Shown here piece after piece: positions 47,792-59,347 of a DNA stretch of 64,000 nucleotides (the first letter of the stretch is position 1; each line of letters begins with the position of its first letter). The stretch comes from Desarmillaria ectypa (taxonomy: Eukaryota > Basidiomycota > Agaricomycetes > Agaricales > Physalacriaceae). The DNA lies in assembly GCA_030407005.1 (NCBI GenBank), contig JAUDYN010000004.1:930001-994000 (forward strand). Reading direction: 5' to 3'. The notes below the pieces were generated by a model. That model had not been told where the DNA came from and did not search any database. It saw nothing but the letters and a program-made list of their open reading frames with translations. Made by a program: the position numbers and the translations under genes.

Positions 47792-47799
47792 ATTGAGCA

Positions 47800-50700
47800 G
47801 TGATGATATAATCATATACTCTGAATCCCACCTCTCTGATGAAGCACAGAATATGCTAGGTGGTGCTAGCACCACAATACAAGCCACACTTAGGATGGAG
47901 GCAAGTAGATAGGATATTGCAAGTGCCTACCAAGGCTGAACAACCCCAAGGACCTCCAGCAATGCTGCAAAAGTGACCACTTCCTGAATTAGTAACCCTA
48001 GGAATAGTTCAAGTGAGTCATCAGGCCCAGAGGAAAAGGGAGAAGCCAAACTGTCTATACAGACAATCTAGGCCCAACCCATCATTTCTGAGTGACCCTT
48101 CACTATGAGAAATAATGCCTCTGGAAACTGCAACTCCTGCCCTGACTACTCTTCATTGGGCACTGACACAGCCAAAGAAGAGGGGGAATCCACTTGCACC
48201 CAGGCAGTAAAAAGGGGGCACAGGGTTACCATGATAAAAAGTATCAGATGAAGAAGACAATACTGCTTTTCTTTAGTGGGAGGAAAAACAGCACAAAATA
48301 AAGAAGGAACTCTCACAACTTGAAGAGATCACTGATAAACTCATTAAAGACCTATGGAAGAGAGAAAACAATGCCAGGAAAAGGCTCTTCAAACTCCATG
48401 AACCAATTCAATATATTTGTGGCATGAAAAGCTTGAGATAGGACTTCATGGTAGAAGTACAACTTGCCCTGTGCACTGGAACAATGACCCTTTCTATCAA
48501 AGCATTACTCAATAGTGGCTGCACTTGCAGCTCCATCAATTACTTATATGTTCTTGAACACAACCTTGATACCAGAAGAGCTGCCACCCCCATCCCAATA
48601 TATAATGTGGATGAAACCCATAATAAAGCAGGCAACATCACTGAATTCATCAAATTACATATGACTATTGGAGGACATATCAAATAAATTGACCTTGCAA
48701 TCACAGACCTCAGCTTCAAAACAGTCTACTTGGGCCATGACTGGCTGAAATGCCACAACCCAGTCATCAACTGGAAGACAGAGACCATAATCTTTGGATG
48801 CTGCTAATATGTCAAGAATCCCCTCCCTCTCTCTGAGGCAGACAGTGATGACAAGTGGAATGAGGAACTGGAAGATGGCAAAACCATCCTTGCTATCAAT
48901 ATGCAGGAAGAATTAGTTATCCATGCCATACACCATGCCAATGACCTGACTGCTGCTGCCAATGTGGAAAAACCAAAGAAGATATTTGAGAAATTAGTAC
49001 CTCCTCAATATCAAAGCTTTAAAGACTTATTCTCTAAGGAAAGTTTTGATGAATTACTAGAATGAAAACTGTGGGACCATGCTATTAAGCTAGTACCCAA
49101 CTCAAAATCAACTCTAGACTGTAAAGTCTACTCTTTGAGCAAGAATAAGTAAGAGCAACTTGACAGATTTCTCAATGAAAACCTTGACTCAAGATAAATC
49201 CATTCCTCCAAATCACTCTTTGCTTTGCTCTTTTTCTTTGTCAAGAAAAAAGATGACTTCCTCCATCCTATATAAGACTATTGCAAACTAAATGAAATGA
49301 CCATCAAGAACCAGTATCCTCTTTCTCTCATCTCTGAACTCATTGATAAATTATGAGGAGCCAAATACTTCTCCAAGCTTGATGTCCATTGGGAGTATAA
49401 CAATGTATGAATCCAGGAAGGTGATGAAGAAAAGGCCACCTTCCATACCAACCACAGACTATTCAAGCCAACCATCATGTTCTTTGGGTTGACTAATTCA
49501 CTCACTACCTTCCAATGGATGATGAATGATATTTTCCATGATCTCATCTCTAAAGAAAAAGTCACCATCTATTTAGATGATATCCTAATCTTCACCAAGA
49601 ATCTAGGTGAACACCAATGATATGCTGTCTACATATTCACACCTAGATTTTGCAATTTTACAACAATACTATTGCACATCTATCCTATACTAGTGATACA
49701 TAGAGGACTATAGCTGAGGCTTTGAGCTGATAGTTAAAAGCAGTAAGCAACTGATAGAGCCAGGACTTAGATGCAACACCATTAGTAGGTTAAATCAACC
49801 AGCCAGCCAGACTAGTAACTTGAATGCTACTAGCACACTAAAACTAGGAGCAGAGGACACAGATCTTGTGAAGTTCTGTCACTAGCAGCCCAGACTGAGC
49901 ATGAACATCTAAGTCAGGATAACTAGTCATATGGCAATCTTGAAACAGGACTTAGAAATAAATTAGGAATGGATTAACCTTGAGCCCAGATCCAACTATT
50001 GTGATATAGATCTCTTATGATTAATACTAGTAAAGCTGGACTGCATCCTCAATCATGATTGGATAGCTGTTATAGGCACCAATATCTAGATATTTATATA
50101 ACCACATTACTGGGGCATGTAGTTGGGCTAAGGGTGTAGAAAGACTGGCTGTGGAGTCTCTAGACTGATCATTTGAAAAGAAAACAGACTAGACTGACTA
50201 TTGCATGATTATTCACCATTATTTGTGACTAGTCAAGAAATCCTTACTAATATACCCTATACCTAGATGATATTTATAGTTCTGCCTCAGTAGTATATAA
50301 GTAGTGGGATGGGTGCTTGTGCAAACTAAGGCAAGCTATCTCTGCAGTTGAGCCCTCACTGGTAGTAACTGATGTCCCCAACTAAAGGCTTTTGTGCTTA
50401 ACCTCAATGAAGTGATTAATAGTCACTAAGTCACTCATAGTATTGCATTAAATTGAAGTCTCTTAGAGTCACTATTGTGTCCTGCAAAGATCCAGAGTGT
50501 TTTGAAGTTAGTTCAAGCAAAGTTCTCAGAGTTATAGTATTATTCTTAGGCCAAGAGTGTGACTGGTCAAGTGTTTATCACTTGTAGAAAGCAGTATAGG
50601 GCCAAGAGTGCCACCAGTCTGAAGCAGTTTCAGTCAGAACAAGCACAGTAGCTCAAACCAAGTCACTCTTTATCCAATTGTATCTTACCAACCCTGCTAG

Positions 50701-53460
50701 TACAAGTAGTACTTTGTACAACTCACTAGTAAAGAATAAAATGTCTTTAAGACAACTGTACTTGATTATTAAAGTCTGCAGAGTGCTTCCATCATACTCA
50801 AAACCATCCAAATTCAATATTGGTAATTAAGTGTAGAGTAGTAAGAGGTTTAGTGTGATTGGTGTTCATTGTCATTCCCTAATTCTTTTGCCACTTGCCA
50901 CTACCAAGCACATCACTGACTTATTGTACATTGAGTTCTTCAATGCCTATGTGAAAACAAGCTTTTTCTCAAAGCAGAAAAATGCAAAATTGAGATTTTG
51001 GAGACTGAGTACCTAGGTGTTATCATCAGTCAGGACTTTGTCTGGATGGACTCAATCAAAGTCACAGGAATTGTAGAATGGCCAACCCCATCCAAGAAAA
51101 AGAAACTCCAGTCTTTCTTGGGCTTTACCAATTTCTATCACAAGTTCATATGCAATTACTCAAGAATTGTCAAACCCCTCACCCAGCTGATGGAAAATGC
51201 TGAGTGAAAGTGGGAGAAAGCACAGAAATAAGCCTTTCTCCAATTGAAAAGGCAAATGATAAAAGATGTAGTCCTAGCCATCCCAACCAATGATGGAAAA
51301 TTCATGGTGGAAGCTGATGCCAGTGATGGAGCAATCAGCACAGTACTAAGCCAGTATCAGAATGACAAGTGGTGACCAGTTGTGTTTATGTCCAAAGTCC
51401 TAACAGTAACAGAATGCAACTACAAGATCTATGATAAAGAATTACTTGCCATAATGCTCACCCTTGAAGAATGGTGTCATTATCTTATAGGCACCACTGA
51501 AGATATCAAAATCTGGATGGATCATCAAAATCTTCAGTACTTCCAAAAACCCCAAAAGTTGAACCATCATCAAGCCTGCTGAGTCACTGAGCTTGCTGAG
51601 TATCACTTCATCCTTAAGCACAAACCTGGGATTGCCAATAAAAAGGCTGACCTACTCAGTTGACATGATGACTATAACTAAGAAAAAGAGGATAACTGCA
51701 ATATGATCATCCTCTAACCAGAGCATTTTCACACTCTCCTTATGCCCACAATGACAGAAGAGCACTCTAGAATCTAAAATGCTACACAACAAAAGAAACT
51801 ATGGGACCAAGAGATCACCATCTCTCTTGATCATGAATGTGGCATCACCAGGAAAGATGGGATATTACACTATGATGGATGCATCTATATACCCAGGAAG
51901 GAATTCTTATAGGGAGAAATCATAAACAAGAATCATGATCATATCCTCCTCACTGGCCACTCTAGCATCACTAAAACTATGGAGCTTGTTCTCTGAGAAT
52001 ATTAGTGGCCAAGAATGAAGAAGGATATAGAAAAGTATGTCAAGGGGTGCAAAATATATCAGCACACTAAGAGTAGTACTCAGGCAAGGGCTACACCCCT
52101 ACACCCAAATACTATTCCCACTGAACTCTGGATACACATCTCTATTGATATGATCACCAGACTCCCTAAATCCAACAGATATGATGCACTATTAGTAATT
52201 GTTGACAGGTTTTCCAAAACAATTCTCCCTATCACTTGTCATGAAGAACTCTCTGCAGAAGGATAGGCCCAAATTCTTCAAGATCATATCTACACCAAAC
52301 ATAAGATGCTCTAAGTTATTATCTTTGATCAGAGCCCCCAGTTCATTTCAAACTTCATGAAGGATTTATACTGGATGTTAAGTATCACTCCAAATGTGTC
52401 TACTGTATATCACCCACAAACCAATAGATAGACAGAAAGAGTCAATCAAGAAATCAAGAAATATCTTTGAATCTTCATCAATCATCAACAAGATGATTGG
52501 AGCAACTGGCTATCTCTTGCTGAATTTGCCCACAATAATAGAATGCATTTTGCCACTAGCTAAAGTCCATTCATAGTCCTATATGGAAGGAATCTCTGAC
52601 TAACACCCAATTCTATAAGGGGAGCACTGTTCACAAACCTGACTGTGGTAGAATTCATGAAAACCATGGCCCAGGTTCACAAGAAAGTACATAGCATGCT
52701 AGACAAAGCTGTGGCACAGATGAAGGAGCAGTATGACAAGAAAAAGCACCTGGCCCAGAAGTATCAAATTGGGGACAAGGTCTAGCTTGATATGAGCAAC
52801 CTATATCTTCCAAGGCTGAAGAAAAAACTCAACAACAAGCAAATAGGCCTGTTCAAGATACTCAAGAAAGCAGGTATGATGGCATACAAGCTAAAACTAC
52901 CACTGCACTAGAAGATCCATCCTCAATTTAACAAAAAACTATTAACTCTATACATCATATCTACATTCCCAAATCAACAACTACCACTACTGCTGCCTTC
53001 AGACCTCATCAATGGTCAGGAGAAATATAAAGTTGAAGAAATACTGAACTCATGAACTTATCAAGTATGCACTAAGAAGAGACAACACTCTAAGATAGTA
53101 ACCAACTATTTGGTCAAATAGAAGGGGTGGACTCAGGAACACAACTCCTAGGTCAGGAATATGGAAATGAAGAATGCACAAGATTCAATCAAGGAATATG
53201 AGGAGACAATACAGCATACATGAAGGATAGATACTGCTAAAATCATAACTCATAGTAAAACTGTCATCATAATCCTTAATCATAAATACTCAGAAACTGA
53301 AAAAGTCACATACCTTATTCAATGGAAGGATGGAATCAAGAAGTGGGTAAAAAACCCAGATAAAAACCACTGAAAAGCCCTTTTGGACAAATATTGGGCC
53401 AAGCAAGTTGATTCCCAATACAACTCTCTAGAAGAGGAACCTTGACAGTTAGAATAACTA
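47800..53460 (+). pseudogene. pol region (protease, RT, RNase H, integrase, chromodomain) of the second element
   Basis: Protease at about 48448-48780: ALLNSGCTCSSI has Asn (48511-48513) for the catalytic Asp, followed by GHDWLKCHNPVINW. Reverse transcriptase: [25 protein letters not shown] and an intact YLDD at 49570-49581. It is then broken by the insert and resumes at about 50923 (CENKLFLKAEKCKIE; EYLGVIISQD). RNase [31 protein letters not shown]. Integrase: GHSSITKT, CKIYQHTKSS, SIDMITRLP, YHPQTNR-like segment. A chromodomain lies around 53020-53160. Stops are frequent. Confidence 0.85.
49621..50922. mobile_element. 1.3-kb insertion splitting the reverse transcriptase
   Basis: Reverse transcriptase coding stops after LGEHQ (49620) and resumes at IVH.VLQCL (about 50923) in the correct frame, so about 1300 bp were added. 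The insert is non-coding. It contains a TATA-like gtagtatataagtagtgg (about 50287-50304) and aataaaatgtc (about 50734-50744), which suggests a long solo LTR in plus orientation. I could not fix its ends: TGATATG at 49618 with accaa repeated at 49613-49617 and 50903-50907 is one option, TGCTGTC at 49623 another. Confidence 0.6.
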
Positions 53461-53477
53461 TCTTAACAAAAAGGTAA

Positions 53478-53929
53478 TATTATGATTTTTTTCCTTTATC
53501 TTATCTTATCTCCCAATGCTTATCTTATCACTAGCATTCATCTTATTATCTTGATCCCCTTTTTCATCTATGGAAATCACTGTTGTCTTGCCTATAAAAT
53601 GTGACTTCAGCTATTATACTCATAGCTCATAACAGTTGCTCACCCAATGAACATTTCTCATTGTTTCACACATGGATTACTCATGGACCTACTTATTATT
53701 AGCTATTCAGTTTTTGTATATAAACTGGTCAGTTCTCACTATAAATTCTCAGCTTCAAACTAAAGTTTATCTATACTATCATCTCTCTCATAGAACTCAG
53801 CTAAGGACTTAGCCTCTCTTCATTGGATCTGAAGACTATAGCCACCACACCCTAGGGTGATTGTCCAAATGCAAGACAGCTCAGGGTATTAGCACATGTC
53901 TGCAGATCACATAAGGTGTGGGTCTAACA
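53478..53929 (+). repeat. 3' LTR of the 44113-53929 element
   Basis: Starts TATTATGATTTTTTTCC (TG decayed to TA), ends GGTCTAACA. Differences from the 5' LTR are overwhelmingly transitions. TATA-like gtatataaact lies near 53716. Confidence 0.88.
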
Positions 53930-56900
53930 TTCATTCAGAGTGATGTCTATTGGTTATTACTATATTAGCCAAGTCTCCATATTATAGACCAATATAGCAT
54001 GAAGTCTTGTCAATATATTATCTTCTTCTATCAATTTACATGAGTTATCTGCTGCTGGGGCATGTGTGTAATACAACATAGAGACATTGAGACTTCATAC
54101 TTAAATAATATGAGTGCATCATTTTAAATCAAAGCTATACACTCTACTCCTATTATATTTGTTTATACTACTCTTGTCTCAGTGGGTGTCACTCTATACT
54201 CTATACACTGGGTTATTGCTTACTGGATATACATATATTTGCATTTATAGAATTCACAAAATTACATGCCTGAATATGTTATGCACATGTCAATAGGTTT
54301 GATGGGACTGTTCCCTAGCTTAAGCACAAGTGCCAGTAAATATGCTTAAGAGCTTTATTATGCACAATGTTGCTTAGAATCTCCATCAACTATGAAATTA
54401 GCATCAAGGACTGTGTGGCACTAAGCTTGAAGCACACTTTGTCATTGCTGTAGAAAAAGAATGGAGAAAGAAGGAACAGCTCATTCTAATCTATCAAATG
54501 ACCTTCCTGCTCAAGTATATATTAAAGGATCTCCTGCTAGTGAAGGTGTATGAAGAGGGCCTTCATATATGAAACTGTCTGACCTTACCTTATTCTTCAA
54601 TAACCCTGTTCTTTTTATAACATGCTGAGAATTCATCTCTGTAAAATGAGATGCTGGAACATGGATAGCATATCAGCTAATTCAACCTCCACACCCTAAA
54701 GCTACATATGTCAGCTTCTTCTATCTGTTATTCCTTTTACACATTTACAAGTCTTTTTTACAATTATAGATTAGACCTGCACCATCTATATTATGCTCTT
54801 TCATTTAAAGTCAAACTTGGCACTGTTGCTTTGCTCATCAACTTTGCTCTCACTTTATCTATATTTGCACTATAGGCTACAATATTCAGGACATCAATGC
54901 ATATATCATCTATTTAGCCCTTTCCATGCTTATATTCTCTAATCAGACTATACACTCATATGGCAAGCTTAAGGGTATAAGTATCAGTAGAGCTTTAGTA
55001 ACTTGGAGAAGACAAAAAAGAAAGACTAGATATAGACAGTGGTATATAAATAAAGATGAGAGAGAGCAATTAGTTTAGTATGCTCAATATTGCTATTTTT
55101 TAATATTGAGCATTCAGACTAATTACTCTTTCTCATCTTTATTCATATACCACTATCTATATCTAGTTCTTCTTCTTTGTCTTCTCCAAGTTACTAAAGC
55201 TTTACTGATATCTATATTCTCAAATCTTATGAGTGTGTAGTTGCCTTTTGTGTTTATATTTCTTACTGAGTGTTTATGCTAACTTGCCTAGTAGGTCTCT
55301 GTCATATATTTCAAATATACTTAGCTGTAGTGAATAATGCATGATTGTCTTTTGCTTTTTCTGTTGAGCATTTTTGCTAAATTATCTAATAGAATGCTTA
55401 TAATCTGTTGTGATGCAGCATTATAGAATGAATTATTAGTTGGTGTTAAAGCTATATTAACTTTTTTCTGCTAATAAACTAGGTTTTTTCCTATACAAGA
55501 TGGCTATTATAAATCACTTATCTAGATGCTACCCACTATAATAATATTCCTCCATAGTCTCAGCAATGTAAATGGCTCCAGCAGTCTCTGATAGTCTTTT
55601 AATTTTAAAGAATGAAGCATATTCTCTGTTATTGACAAGTGAGTTATTTATCACAATGCTCTTGCTAATCTTAAAGATGGACACCTCTTTCACAAACAGC
55701 ATATTCAAAAAGTATGCCAGTTTCTCAAAAAAGATAATTATTCTTGCTACTGCTAGACTATTGTCTTTTACTATAGTTTCATGGGTTTTTTGGCACTTCC
55801 ATCATTAAATATTCAACCTCACCAACTTCAAGCACTGTTGAGAATGTGTCCAGAGGTGTTGGAAGTCTAGCAAGAATGTGTGTAGATAGTGTCAGAATTC
55901 TCTGTAGAATACATATGGATATGCATGGAAAGCATGCAAACAAGAGTGGAATGTATTTTAGAATAGACTTTTACTAAAGCCAATGATATTCAAGCTTGTA
56001 ATGCAGTACTTATGATATTCAGTTTATCATATTTGAACTTGTGATTTATTATATCACCCTGGTCATAAACTAGAGTATTTTGGCCCTGTTGCTCTTCCTG
56101 ATTTTTTTGGACCACAAATAATAAACTGTCATGATGCCAGTTTTAACATTATTGTTTTACTTTCTTCTGATAGTCTGGAACATTGAGATGTGTGAACTTC
56201 ATAAATGCTGATAGCAAAGACCTTTCATTAATCTGTATCTTCACAGAATATTGAGGATTACATTCTAGCAGCTCCTACTAACATCTGAGCATATGTATAT
56301 TTCATCAGTATTATGATGTTTATATTTTGATGATAAAGTGTAGTATTGTTGATAGACTTTTCAAAGAACAGTCACATTACTGCTGCCTCACTGAGGCTCA
56401 GTATGTCTCTGCATATTTAGTGCACTTTAATAGAATTCACACAGCAGGATATGCTGCAACATCTCTGAGTACCTTGACAACTTTAGATCAGACAGAGAGA
56501 GTATGGGTCAGTACCAGTTCTCCACTAATATTGCTATTTGACACCTTGTTTTAAGTTTACATCAAGAAAACAACTACCCTCTATTCTTCTAAAGCTTGTC
56601 TTTTTAGTGATATCTATTGCAATATTTGTGACTACTTCAATCAATAATCCATGCCTGTCTATATTATTATCTGCTAGCATTGCTCTTGCCATACTCTACA
56701 TATGTGCAAAAATCATGATAAATACTCTGTGATATAATAAAAATAACCTCTACTAATTTTCAAACAGCTGCCCAGATTATAGCCAAATTAATATGCTGGG
56801 AAGCATAACAGCATTGACATCCTGACAGTAAGGAGATACAGTCTTCAGAACTGCAAAACTGAACTGCTGTATGATAGGTACTCATGTCATATAAAATGGC

Positions 56901-57560
56901 CTCTTGATAATATCAGATATAGGTATATGCAGACTGCCAGATGTTATAGATTCAGCAGTTGGCAGTGGCAGATTCTGGGATTTTTGAATGATATAGCAGT
57001 CTTAAATGAGATGCTATATAGCTTACATGACATACTCAAACCTCAAAGACTAGTTGAATCTGAAATACATGACCATCAGCAGGATTTGTGCCAAGTGAGC
57101 ACTTCCTCTTCCCAAATGGCATGAGAAGCAGGTCTACAGCAGGAATAAAGACAGTCGACATCACATGAGTGATGGGAAGTGTGTTGGAATTGGAATTGAT
57201 CTGTAACTCCATAGCTACTATAAGTGGAAGCATCACCATATGTGCGGCAGTTACTTGGCTATGTATTTCCTGGACTATGTACAGGTTAAGTATTACTATA
57301 GTAACATTGGTTGTATTTAAGTGGCTATAAGCTGGCTAATGAAACCTCACCAGCTTTTTAACTCACACTCTTTCTGGTATACTTTGCACATCATATTTGG
57401 AGAAGAGACAGAATGCATCATGAATTTTCACAGTGACAGGTGTTTTCAAGAGCAGTAGTTCTTTTATTCTATTGTCCCCTCTACTCTATCATTGTCTTTG
57501 ATTACTATCTTTGCTATCATCATCTTTATCCTAATAATGTTGTGTTCCTCAGAGCATGAA
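53930..57560. other. AT-rich gene-free block
   Basis: 3.6 kb of CpG-poor sequence with only short frames. It contains the fold-back repeat at 54973-55219 and, at 55839, a TGTTGAGAATGTGTC stretch resembling the start of some copia LTRs, for which I could find no matching end. The composition changes abruptly at about 57560. Confidence 0.5.
54973..55219. repeat. Fold-back repeat, two 118-bp arms with a 10-nt loop
   Basis: 54973-55091 and 55102-55219 are inverse complements at close to 88% by hand alignment, with loop tgctattttt. The differences I see are transitions apart from one single-base indel. Weaker complementarity continues outward (acactcata near 54949 against tatgagtgt near 55228). 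It fits a small inverted-repeat transposon or a palindromic duplication. No convincing target duplication is visible. Confidence 0.8.
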
Positions 57561-57578
57561 CCGAAACCAATGAAGGTG

Positions 57579-57890
57579 TTAGACATCGATCTTAAGTTCC
57601 TCTTCCATTTCAGATATCATTTTCTCCACCTTACTGCAGATTACAAACCCCGACACAAGGCGGTAGAGTCCTAGAAATGGTAGTGTCTTTCTGGTTTCAA
57701 ACTCGGTCATGGATGGGACAAACATCACATTCTTGGCATTGATAATAAGGGATTACAAAGGCGGGGGCATTCGCGTGGATGAATCGTCCGGAGTTCTGGG
57801 GTTGGCCGCGGTGGAATAGCGACGAAGAGTTTCCTCAGAGACTCGTTTTCGAGGCGCAATCGCATGCTCTGGATCAGTTCACTGAAAACA
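57579..57890 (-). pseudogene. Possible 3' end of a lost or unrecognised gene
   Basis: On the minus strand a coherent frame reads SELIQSMRLRLENESLRKLF...RTIHPREC (about 57875-57760) and then, after a possible short intron or frameshift, NAKNVMFVPSMTEFETR to VEKMISEMEEELKIDV with a stop at 57581-57579. The composition is genic. I do not recognise the protein. It sits directly at the edge of the AT-rich block. Confidence 0.3.
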
Positions 57891-58528
57891 TTATTGCTTA
57901 CTGAATGATTTTAGAGCTGCGCATCTACGCATCCTCGATGCCATACATGCATCGAGCATTTTTCATGGCAACACTCATTCATTGAACCTACTTGAAAATG
58001 ACTCTGGGGATATTGCTATCGCCAAGTTCAACCGAGTAAATATCAATACATTCAAATGTTTGATATGGCGGCAGTGGGACGACGAACTGTCTCGGACAGA
58101 TACTCAAGATGTAGAAAAAGACCCTTCTTCCCCTTGACGGAGACTAGCACGATGTCATACTGGCTTGTAGGTCTCTATGTGACAGAGATAGAAACGGCAG
58201 ATACTTGGCTGGGAAGTTGTGAGTGTAAGTTCTGTGTAACAGATATCGGTCCGACTCTCCTGCATCGATCACCGTCAGCATTCAACGAGAAATTAGCTAT
58301 CATTGAACATACCGAGCGTATGGGCCTCTGTGCCCGCCTTTGATTTGAATGTTGCGTTGGTAACTAGCTATTTTGGGATCGGCGCCTCATTCGTTACGCA
58401 CCAAATAGGGTTAAGAGAGGATGATGTACGCATAAAATATACAGATACAAAACGTTTACTTCGTGTTTCTGAACCGCGAATACAGAATAACATATGCATA
58501 GAGCCCAGAGACAACGCCCGGTGTGCGC
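57891..58528. other. Downstream of calmodulin, nothing firm
   Basis: Holds the calmodulin 3' UTR and possibly upstream parts of the minus-strand fragment ending at 57579. Short frames such as VSVKGKKGLFLHLEYLSETV (minus, about 58150-58090) may be exons, but I cannot connect them. Confidence 0.35.
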
Positions 58529-59347
58529 TTATTTGGAAAGCATCATCTGTAAAGGCATCATTATTATTAGAAACGGCATGGGAACACGGCGCCAAACGTA
58601 CCTTGACGAACTCTGTGGGACGAGAGTCAGGAATGAGAATACCGAGCAACTGTACACGTACCATCGTAGTTAATCTGGCCGTCGCCGTCGACGTCCGCCT
58701 CCCGAATCATTTCATCGACTTCACTGTCGGTAAGTTTCTCACCTAGATCACTATCAGTACGAGACCGGCAACGAGGAGCTCGAAAGAGCAGCGTACCCAG
58801 GTTCGTCATGACATGCCTAAGTTCAGCAGCACTAATATATCCATTCCCGTCCTTATCGAACACCTTGAACGCCTCCTTAATCTCTTCCTCGCTATCGGTG
58901 TCTCTCATCTTCCTCGCCATCATCGTCAGGAACTCGGGGAAATCGATGGTACCGTTGCCATCCGCATCGACCTCGTTGATCATGTCCTGGAGCTCTGACT
59001 CGGTGGGGTTCTGCCCAAGCGAGCGCATTACGGTGCCAAGCTCTTTGGTCGTGATCGTGCCGTCACCGTCTGATTCCAAGGATAAGGGTGTGAGAAGAGG
59101 AGAAATACGGGACGCTCACCCTTATCGAACAGGGAGAAGGCCTCCTTGAACTCTGCAAAGAAAACCGTGAGCGTGACTCAAATCGAGAAGGACAAAGCGT
59201 ACCGGAGATTTGCTCTGCGCGCGCCAAGGAGTACAGGTGAATTTGTGCCCATTAGGAGACAAGCGAGACATACCTTCAGACTATCCGGTGCAATCAGTAC
59301 CATTAAAACTGAAGAGAAAATGGGGTACTCACAAGTTGGTCGGCCAT
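58529..59347 (-). CDS. Calmodulin
   Basis: Eight exons (59347-59333, 59280-59274, 59214-59203, 59152-59120, 59069-58797, 58742-58662, 58612-58602, 58546-58529) give exactly 150 codons, the canonical 149 aa. [23 protein letters not shown] begins EF-hand 1. Three further hands follow, [26 protein letters not shown] and [13 protein letters not shown], each with Asp and Glu at the calcium positions. It ends FVKMMLSK. Calmodulin carries Ca2+ signals to kinases, calcineurin and many other targets. Exons of 15, 7, 12, 11 and 18 nt flank the large central exon; the 7-nt exon codes Ser-Glu plus one base. All splice sites are GT-AG. Confidence 0.97.

Larger units (their letters stand above)
44113..53929 (+). 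mobile_element. Second Ty3/gypsy (chromovirus) element, 9.8 kb with two insertions
   Basis: LTRs of 451 and 452 bp (44113-44563 and 53478-53929) enclose gag, zinc knuckle, protease, reverse transcriptase, RNase H, integrase and chromodomain in standard gypsy order. Flanking pentamers tttat (44108-44112) and ttcat (53930-53934) differ by one C/T and are likely the target duplication. A solo LTR (47398-47791) and a 1.3-kb segment (about 49621-50922) have inserted later. All frames carry stops consistent with C-to-T and G-to-A decay. Confidence 0.88.

Noticed and set aside
55839..55930. TGTTGAGAATGTGTC as the start of a copia LTR
   Set aside because: No second LTR, matching end or target duplication could be found.
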